From: Artemisia argyi
Taxonomy: Eukaryota; Streptophyta; Magnoliopsida; Asterales; Asteraceae
Assembly: GCA_030686995.1 (NCBI GenBank)
Contig: CM060685.1
Location: 23,916,065-23,980,064, forward strand
Direction: 5' to 3'
Length of the DNA: 64,000 nt
Shown here piece by piece: positions 56,005 through 64,000 of this stretch. The number at the start of each line of letters is the position of its first letter. The first letter of the stretch is position 1. A program made the translations under genes and the position numbers. The notes beneath the pieces are model-generated. The model was not told the DNA's origin. It saw only the letters and a program-made list of their open reading frames with translations, and made no database searches.

Positions 56005-56593
56005 CTGGTAGGGGTGTGCACGGTTCGGTTTTGGTCGGTTTTTGGTTAAAAACGAAATCGAACCGAAATGTTTGATTTTTATAAAACCTAAAATTAAAAC
56101 CGTTCGGTTTTTGCCGGTTCGGTTTTTTCGGTTTATTATCAGTTTCGGTTCGTTTTTTGGTTTTTTCGGTTTATAACAATTTATATTTGGGCATGACAAA
56201 TTTATACCAACAAACATGTATTACATAAAAAATTGGTTATTCTTATTTACTCCTTTTTGTCAATCCAAGCATAATAATTTTTATTGCATAATTGTATAAT
56301 TACACACATATAAATGAGATACACACATGCAAGTGAAAATACACATATATAGTTTGATCATCGTCAAATATTTATTGATATATCGTCAAGTAAACACACA
56401 ACACGACAAAGACGCATATAAACATAAACGTTAAGATAAATATATTATAAATCTACCCACATAATGAATATGAATTTATAAATTTTATTTATTTAGTTAT
56501 TTATTCATATTATATTAATTTTATATTATTATATAATGAAGTCGGTTCAGTTCAGTTTTTGAACAAAAACCAAAACCAAACTATAATCATGAA
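56005..56593. mobile_element. CGGTTCGGTTTT-rich element in copy B
   Basis: Duplicate of 37,927-38,515; the same left end TAGGGGTGTGCACGGTTCGG and no visible right end. Confidence 0.35.
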
Positions 56594-57098
56594 TTGGATT
56601 GACAGATTGATTAATTGAGCTAGTATATTTGATTTTAGATCTTCATTCAATTTCTCTCCTAAACCAAACTATAGAACATGTTGGTTCCGGGTTTCAATGT
56701 TAATGGCTAATATGTACAAACAAATATCTACTACTTGTTACTTCAAGGCGAGTGCTCTCTTTTCTTAAAGCTATTTCGCCCCCACTATTCGAATGAATAT
56801 CGTGCAACGGGTTATTGGAGAATCACCTCCCAAGATACAATGAAGCAATGTACGTAGAAATTTATCAACACTACAGGAGGTGGTGATAAACCGGATGAAC
56901 TACCGAATTATCAAGATTTTCAAGACACTAAAAATAATAATTCTATAGCATTATTATTTATAGCATTTGGGTATACTAAAAGAGAGGATTTTTTATGTGT
57001 TTTTCGTTTCTTTTGGGATGATTGGATGATCAAAAACACTAGAATGATGGCACTATATATAGGGAGAATCATGACCATTCAAATAGTTACAATAGTTC

Positions 57099-57308
57099 AC
57101 TAAAAGGTGCAATTAGCAAAGCTTCAGCGACAACTTAACGACAAAAACCGTCACTAACCGATGCTTCTTCAAACAGTCACGATGGTTCGCTCAGTTATGG
57201 CTTTTTTAACAGATATAACCGCTACCATTTCGATTAGGGTGTCTTTACGTCGGCGATGGTTCATTAGCGTCGGTTTTGTGACAGAAAAACTGTCGCTAAT
57301 CTCCATTT
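57099..57308. mobile_element. CACTA-like subterminal region in copy B
   Basis: Duplicate of 39,021-39,230: CACTAAAAGGTGC followed by mixed-orientation GTCGCTAA and CCGTCACTAACC motifs. Confidence 0.35.
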
Positions 57309-57407
57309 CATGGCAAAGACCAAAACACAACAAACCTCTCTTTTCCTTCATAAGATTCAACCCAAATGACTAATGTGTGTTTTGAAAATAATTACCTAAT
57401 AACCCCC

Positions 57408-58938
57408 CACCATTTTCAAAATGGACATAGGTTTTGAAAATGACACATAAAGACCTAACTCGATTCAGAAATCCCTTGGGGTGTTATGCATAAGTAAAGA
57501 TGGAATATTACACATTGAATCTTTATGTAAGGAAAGTGCTCAAGCTTAACTAGGGTAAAAGTGGTAGAACCAAAGTCATTGAACCATCTTCCTTTATATG
57601 TTAAATGGAAACGCTTCATGCATATCCTTCCTCTCGTTCATTCAATCCACTTTGTGCCGACCCTTTAACTGGCCATGGGTCTTATTTTGGTTTCTCAGAA
57701 TGCTTTAGAGCCAAGCCCTAGAGCTCATAGGAAGTGGCCTCACTTCCACATTCAAATAGGTGGACCTTATCAAGATTGTTTACGTAACTTAAAACAATCC
57801 AACACAATTGTGTTATAAGGCCATTAAGAATTCTATTCAACCTTTAACTACATTACGATTCCAAGTTCTACTAAGCCTGGGATGGTTTGTTGTAAATGTT
57901 GTAGAACTTCAGTCACATTCGGATGATGTACTTTTACTTGATCTCGAGACTTAGTGAAATACCAAGCGTTAAGGCAAGGTTCCATCATGGGTGACTATTT
58001 TATGTGGGCTTGCTCCCATCTCTCACACTTTTCAATCAGTTTTAGCATGATAAGATGTTACTCAATAGTAAGACACTAATGGCGATCACCTTTTTCAATT
58101 ATCAACTGATTGACTTGTTTGTGCCTAAGTCCGATGTACCTGGACTTACTATTGTACACTTGATCGTATGCTCTTGATAGTGTAGATTGACTATCATAAT
58201 GCACAAAGATTGGTGGCATAGGTTTTGGCCATAAAGGTATGTTTATTAATAAGTCCCATAGCCATTCTGCTTCTTTGCAGCATGAAAAAATGCCATAAGT
58301 TCCGTTGCCATAGTAGAGTCTGTTAAACAGCTATGTTTCTTTGATTACCTAGACACTACACCCTCACCAAGAGTGAATATTCATATGCTCGTGGATGCAT
58401 AGGCTTGATCAGTTTTCCAACTAGTATAACCTTTTAATACTAATGGTTCTACGCTGTTTTCCAAACCATAATCCATGGTTTTCTTCAAGTATAATACTCG
58501 ATTTACATCATTCCACTGCTCCTTACCAGGATTACTAGTATGTCTACTTAATCTTCTTACCACATATGCAATATCAGGTCTAGCATATGTCATGGCATAC
58601 ATAAGACTACCATTTTGTAAGAATTGAATTTAGAAACAATAAATTTCTTACTTGTTGCATCCTTCGTGAAGTATCGTTCCTCGAGAGCATTCCAGAGTTC
58701 CCTTGCCGTTTCGATATTTTGGTAAACATCAAACAATGGGTCTGACATAGCATTGAGGATGTTCCCATGACATATAAAGTCATCTTTCTCAAACTTGAGT
58801 CATTCACGAGAAGCATTAAGAGTTACGTTTTTGGTCTCCACAGGATACGGCTTGGTGAGGACATATACCACATTCAACGTAGCCAACAAATAACGCAACT
58901 TCTTTTGCCACCATGTAAAACTATCACCATCAAAACAC
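57408..58938 (-). pseudogene. Collapsed copia element: gag joined to RNase H (copy B)
   Basis: Duplicate of 39,330-40,860. The translated pieces of Gag and RNase H are identical to copy A, with the same join and the same disabling changes. Confidence 0.65.
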
Positions 58939-59113
58939 CCCCTAATATAGCCGTTTGGAAGGCAAGGATAAAAAAAATAAAAAAGGAAACTTACCGTTTG
59001 AATACAACGGTTATGTTTTTCAAAATTAAATTTTTTCAAACCCTTATAAATACAACTATTATACTTATGTTATTCACACACAAAAAACATTAGAAAAAAA
59101 AAAAAAAAAAACA

Positions 59114-59653
59114 GTGGCTTGCAACAAACTCCCTCATACCGTCGAACAAATTCAAGAATATGTCAGGAAATAGGCCGAGATAGACGACACGGCTCGACAA
59201 GAGGCACTTGTCGAACTTATTAACAAGTTTGAGCACACAAAGGAACTCAAACAACAACTGAGAACACAATACTCAGAGTGCAATCACATCTCTGACGACA
59301 GAAAATTTGTGATTAACGATTTTTTGTATGCTCAATTTCGCAAAGATCATGCCGTTGTTGAGAAATTGAGGGCCTGTGTGAGTCAAATACATGCCCAAAA
59401 AGCAAACAAGATTCGTTGGAGTTATGAAGAAAATGTGGAAGCTGTTATGGTTGAGCAACAACAACAGAAAGGTGCATCAAGTTCATCTGCACCAAGAGGT
59501 GTTGATGATAGTGGCTGGAACTCTGACAAAGAGCGTGAGTTGAGCAGGATAGAAGCTGAGTTAGAAGCAGAGATGTTGGCGAGCTTTGATCCTTATGACG
59601 ACGGTTACGACTCAAACAACTCTCAGACTTGGGAGCACCCGGACTACAACTGA
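59114..59653 (+). pseudogene. Unrecognised coiled-coil ORF (copy B)
   Basis: Duplicate of 41,037-41,576, including the GTG in place of ATG and the in-frame TAG (59,171-59,173). The open part from codon 21 is identical in sequence. Both changes therefore predate the duplication. The TATA-like TTATAAATAC upstream lies at about 59,044-59,053. Confidence 0.5.
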
Positions 59654-60097
59654 AGCTAGGGTTATGTGATGTTTTAACTTTAGTATTGTAACACCCCCAA
59701 AATTTGGTACAGCGGAAGACTCAACAAGCTTTCGGGGTGCTACGGAGATTGGTATCCAACACAAGACATAAAAGAACGAGATAAAGTAAACATAAGAAAA
59801 ACACAACCAAAACGGGGTTTTAAAGTTTACATTTATCCCAAATTCATCCAAAGTCAGGCCTAAAAGAGATAAACATAGGTCCACAATTATATATCAGAGT
59901 TTTAGAAAATAGATCTATAAACCAGGTGCCATAGCCAAACTTTCCAATCCAAGCATCCAAATCATCACTTAATTATCTGAGAAAACGTGCTAAAAGTCAG
60001 CTTTTGCTGGTGAGATCATAGGTTTAAATTCATAATCCAATTAAGTGGACATATACGCAAAACGCTTGCTAACTAGACCAGGGATTAACTCAAAACC

Positions 60098-60230
60098 TAC
60101 GGATACCCTCCGCTCCATCATAAATACACGGATACCCTCCGTAATAAACCTACGGATACCCTCCGCAACATCATAGATACACGAATGCCCTCCGTAATAT
60201 CATAAATACTCGGATAACCTCCGTAGTATC
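60098..60230 (+). repeat. Minisatellite with ACGGATACCCTCCG core
   Basis: Five units carry the core at 60,099, 60,128, 60,152, 60,181 (ACGAATGCCCTCCG) and 60,210 (TCGGATAACCTCCG). They are separated by TAATATCATAAATAC-type spacers, giving a period of 24-29 bp. Confidence 0.8.
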
Positions 60231-61624
60231 ACAATCCTATAGGTGCACACTATAATATCTAAAATAAGCCAACAATAACTAGTCCACACGCGATAACACA
60301 CTATGTGACTAATGTTGACAATTCATCCTAGTTCTATAAGCATAGCAAGTTTTTGAAAAATAAAAGCGATAATAGTCCACATAAAATAATTTGCATGTTT
60401 CTCACCCCAAGTATTGAAAACAAAGTTCAAGAGTAAAAAGTGGGGCTATGACTCACCTCAAGTCTAGAAATCAACAAGAAGAAATCGGTAGAAATAAGAT
60501 GTATAGTAACTCAAATGACGGCAACTACGGACTCGGCACTTCCTAACAATATAAAATCGTTTCAGGATCATTTCCTCAAAATCAAATATTCCCAATCCCG
60601 AACGTATTTCATTGTACTTTTCAAAAATCCATTTCTCGTATAATTCTCGTATTAGTAGTTTGGAGTTTGACGTTTGGTATCCATGCGGGTGGTGGGTCGA
60701 CACAACTCAAACCAAGAAGTCACAACAAAAAGAATAATAAAACAATCTATAGGTCTAATATTAGCCCAATATATTATTTAAATAAATCATTGAAATTTAT
60801 CAAATCCGTCGATTTGGTAATCCCCCATATTTATTTACTTAATATACCACTCTAAGATTATACCAAAAACCTAAGTCACATAGCACGTATAGTACTATAT
60901 GGTATGTATCAAAGTTTAATAAATTCCCTAATTATGCCGTCAAGCTTACCAAATTCGTCAATTTGGCGACTTCACGAGATATTTAGTAATTCATCATTCT
61001 TTTACACATATCACAACCTATGGGCGTCGTAGGATACGATACTCGTTAATATACTCAATTTATATAACTAAATAGCTCTTATTTAACCCATCGATTAAAT
61101 AAGTTACGTAGTTAGAGAAAGTGAATGTATTAATCGCCACATATCCGTGACAACACGAACGTCACAAAATAATAATATAGTCCACTTGGACTCAAGTGAC
61201 CCCGACCCCGACCCCGTATAACTCGATAGTTTTCCTCGTTCATTTAAAGATATATTTTATTTAATATTTATTCAACTTTAAAGATTTCGTCGTTATTTAT
61301 AGTCGTTTAATTATAATAACGCTCCCGACATTTATTACACTACTTTCATAGTATAATATTTATCGTCATGTTATTATTATAATATTACTCGTGATCGTTT
61401 TATTTTTAATATACACATTTATATATTTATAATTTTATATATACGTTTTCACGTCTATATACTTATATAAACGTTTATATTATTAATAATATTATTACGA
61501 GTTTTATTATTTATATTTGATTATAAATGTATATGAGATGGTCACATGTCCGAGTCATCACTCTCGGCACATTGTCCAAGTCCAAATAAAAATAACCAAG
61601 TCACAATCAATTAATCCAACTCCG

Positions 61625-61698
61625 TCCAACAATTCCCAAAACACGTGCTACAACAATAGGGTCCAACAATTCCCAAAACACGTGCTACAACAATAGGG
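61625..61698 (+). repeat. 37-bp tandem duplication
   Basis: Two identical 37-bp units (TCCAACAATTCCCAAAACAC…CAATAGGG) lie directly head to tail. Each contains CACGTG, the G-box core. Confidence 0.9.
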
Positions 61699-62848
61699 TC
61701 CGACTACGGACCTACGGTACCCGACTAACCTATCTCCGTCATCTAATTCGACCGTCTCACAATCGGTCCCCATTATATCTTTCCGTCAACACAACTCCAC
61801 AATACAAATATTAATTCATTTGCCGAGACCACGAGGTTTCGGCCTCTTCTTTACCTTTGGTCAACAAAAGCCAAAACAATAGAGCAACCATAATAAACAA
61901 CAGCAACAGTTAGCAACAAAAAGAATAACAAGAACATCAAACAACATATGACCAGGGTCCATGTATTGAACCAAAACCAAACGGACCACCTGGTCCCAAA
62001 ATTTCAATAACATCAACCACATAACAAGCATACTATCAAAATGGTCAATCTGCTCCAACCCTGGTCCTTACCTCCTCGTCATCCAACCAGACGAGATAAA
62101 AAATTCACAATAACCACGAGGACTCAACACAAGATACATCAAGTAGCCACAAGAACTCAAAAATAAGCCAGGCCGTGAGCATAGGCTCACGGTTTCACTC
62201 TCGACACACACCAACCCACAAGATTAAACTCAAGCTAAATCACATTTCTCTATATCAAAAATCATTTTCCCATTGTTTTTAAACAAGATTAAATCAAGAA
62301 AACCCAAAACCCATTAAGGTTTCACCATATTTTACGGATTTAATCACACCGAGACAAGTTTATACTTGTTTCGGTGTTTACTCACCTTCTTGAACCTCAA
62401 GACTCACGGATCTAAAAAAAATAACAAGGAATGGTGGTGGTTCAAGGCTCGATCTTCATGTATTCGTGGTGATGGGGTGGGTTTTGAGGCGCGTGCTATA
62501 TGTAGAAATGAAGAGAATGAAATGAGGGTTAAGATGGTGGTGGTTAGCAAAAAGAGAGAGAAGGGAGAGAGATGAGAGATGGTGAAAATGTTGTTTGTGT
62601 TTGGGTGATAATCCAGGAACCACAAGGACGCTTTGTAGCTTACTCTTTTCTCTTTTTTTTTTTTCATTCCTTTCTTTCTTTTAGATAACAATAATAATAA
62701 TAATAATAAAGATGGAAGTATCATTATTATGTTTAGGGCAAGGTGGCTAGGTGTAAATTACACGGACCAAAACCCGAATCTTATTTAAAATAAACCGACT
62801 CTCTCAAACCGAGCTCATTCCCAAATATTTAAAATCTCACGATAAGTT

Positions 62849-63234
<386 letters not shown>

Positions 63235-63300
63235 AGCTAGGATTATGTAATGTTTATGTAACGTTTTAGTATTTATGTTAAATAAATTCATTTCCTAAAA
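63235..63300 (+). other. 3'-flank-like sequence shared with the duplicated ORF
   Basis: AAGCTAGGATTATGTAATGTTTATGTAACGTTTTAGTATT resembles the sequence just after the stop of the ORF at 41,576/59,653 (AAGCTAGGGTTATGTGATGTTTTAACTTTAGTATT). It is probably the 3' UTR of a related plus-strand ORF whose coding part is missing here. It lies convergent to the Myb ORF. Confidence 0.45.
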
Positions 63301-63365
63301 AACATTACAATACGATACGAGAAACAAGACATACGACACAAATAACAGATACAACACAAAAGACA

Positions 63366-63731
63366 TTACAATTCGGCCCATCTGGGGTTGTTTCTCAAAA
63401 CCTGCCACACGTGAACATAATTGAAGCTTTTTCCACCATAGCGATCTTTAAAAGCTCTCATTGCATTCGTGAGACAAACAGTGTGATCATCCCCGGTTGT
63501 TAGCCGCAAGTGTTTGTAAATACCATTGAATACAATACATTCACTGTTGAGTCTGCTCCATTTACTCAACACCATATCTTTGTTTCGATTGGGACCGCCA
63601 GAAAGATTGTTGAAAATGATAACAACCCGGTTCTAAAAAGAGTATGCATCGTGTTGGTAATGATTTTCATGAACTGCAACCCAAGCTTGAGCTAGCAAGA
63701 TTTCTTCTTCTACTGACCAACGATTACTCAT
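63366..63731 (-). pseudogene. PIF/Harbinger-type Myb/SANT-domain ORF with a premature stop
   Basis: ATG at 63,731-63,729 starts MSNRWSVEEEILLAQAWV, the Trp-spaced first helix of a Myb/SANT DNA-binding domain. It continues with GGPNRNKDMVLSKWSRLN, DRYGGKSFNYVHVWQVLRNNPRW, and a stop at 63,366. Proteins of this kind, often annotated 'glutathione S-transferase T3-like' in plants, are the Myb-like partner that PIF/Harbinger transposases need to bind transposon ends. A TAG at 63,633-63,635 replaces what should be Trp, so the frame is broken once. The C-terminus looks shortened after WAEL. No DDE transposase is in the window. Confidence 0.7.
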
Positions 63732-63755
63732 TTCGAATGTTTGAAGTTTGAAATG

Positions 63756-63765
63756 CTATTTATAG
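63756..63765 (-). promoter_or_regulatory. TATA box of the Myb ORF
   Basis: On the minus strand CTATAAATAG follows AAACGG (TTTTAAACGGCTATAAATAG) about 25-35 bp upstream of the ATG. The AACGG motif next to the TATA box also occurs upstream of the ORF at 41,037. Confidence 0.5.
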
Positions 63766-63779
63766 CCGTTTAAAACAAT

Positions 63780-63885
63780 AGGAGCGGGATAAATATTTAA
63801 AATTCAAATTCAAATACGAAGGGGATATATATTTATAATTCAAATTCAAATATGAGCGGGATATATATTTAATAATATAGTGTAT
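63780..63885. repeat. Short tandem repeat upstream of the Myb ORF
   Basis: Three imperfect units of about 35-38 bp contain GAGCGGGATAAATATTTA…ATTCAAATTCAAATA. The remaining bases to 64,000 are AT-rich and include GGTGTTA motifs, which may approach the end of the PIF/Harbinger element. Confidence 0.5.
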
Positions 63886-64000
63886 GAATGTTTAATTAAT
63901 GAAATTGTTGAGGGTGAAATTTGTAAATTTTTAAAAAGTGGTGTTATTTGCTGTTATGATTTCCTGGTGTTTTTTGGTGTTATGTTATTTGGTGCTGAGA

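Larger units (their letters stand above)
54492..59731 (+). repeat. Near-identical 5.24-kb duplicated block, copy B
   Basis: Same content and orientation as 36,414-41,654. The left border lies inside the copia RT frame, with AAAAGG shared at both left borders. On the right the LTR-like sequence that stops after 46 bp in copy A continues without a break (…CAACAAGCTTTCGGGGTGC…). That makes copy B, or a sequence like it, the more complete version at the right border. Confidence 0.9.

Noticed and set aside
62404..62724. 106-codon minus-strand frame beginning with a Leu run
   Set aside because: Looks like a signal peptide, but is encoded by a CT-rich promoter/UTR-like stretch with CTT/TTA microsatellites; no conserved domain.

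Overview
The window looks like nuclear DNA from a flowering plant, most likely a daisy-family (Asteraceae) eudicot. The evidence is spliced plant genes with GT-AG introns, a plant family-1 pectate lyase, low GC, long AT microsatellites, and dense Ty1/copia, Ty3/Athila-like, Helitron, hAT, PIF/Harbinger, CACTA and MULE/FAR1 remnants. The family-level assignment is an inference from the style of the retroelements and the pectate lyase. There is no sign of bacterial, organellar or viral origin.

Layout. 1-18,910 is a nest of LTR retroelements: a 3' LTR fragment (220-689); an Athila-like Ty3 element with gag-protease but no RT, RNase H or integrase core (2,411-9,744); a broken copia polyprotein on the plus strand (9,745-13,549); a minus-strand copia element reduced to 5' LTR, leader and gag (13,532-17,435); and a further copia 3' end with its LTR (17,436-18,910). 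18,911-24,500 holds copies of an unclassified dispersed repeat, broken by a TIR element that itself contains a Helitron with 114-bp tandem repeats, and by a MITE. A MULE/FAR1 fragment lies at 24.5 kb and a hairpin element with a palindromic core at 25.1-25.6 kb.

25,967-32,160 holds exons of an inosine-triphosphate pyrophosphatase (ITPA/HAM1-type) gene. It carries a frameshift, and one intron is swollen to 4.8 kb by an insert that looks like a reverse-oriented Helitron carrying kinase-gene fragments. 32.2-34.6 kb returns to the dispersed repeat with a PIF/Harbinger-type MITE inside.

36,414-41,654 and 54,492-59,731 are two nearly identical copies (about 5.24 kb, same orientation, one visible indel) of a composite block: a hairpin MITE, a CGGTT-rich element, CACTA-like sequence, a collapsed copia remnant and an unidentified ORF. 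Between them lie the one apparently intact host gene, a five-exon pectate lyase on the minus strand (44,083-47,096), then more dispersed repeat (47.8-52.1 kb) with an hAT MITE, a CACTA end and a copia RT/RNase H piece cut by the second copy. From 59,687 a long LTR-like non-coding stretch runs to about 62.95 kb. The window ends in a PIF/Harbinger-type Myb/SANT ORF with one premature stop.

Only the pectate lyase looks functional. The rest is a record of nested insertion, local duplication and decay. The points most worth following up are the near-identical block, the Helitron-like insert in the ITPA intron, and two retroelement non-coding regions packed with short motifs (TGACGGCGTCA and GCGTA).
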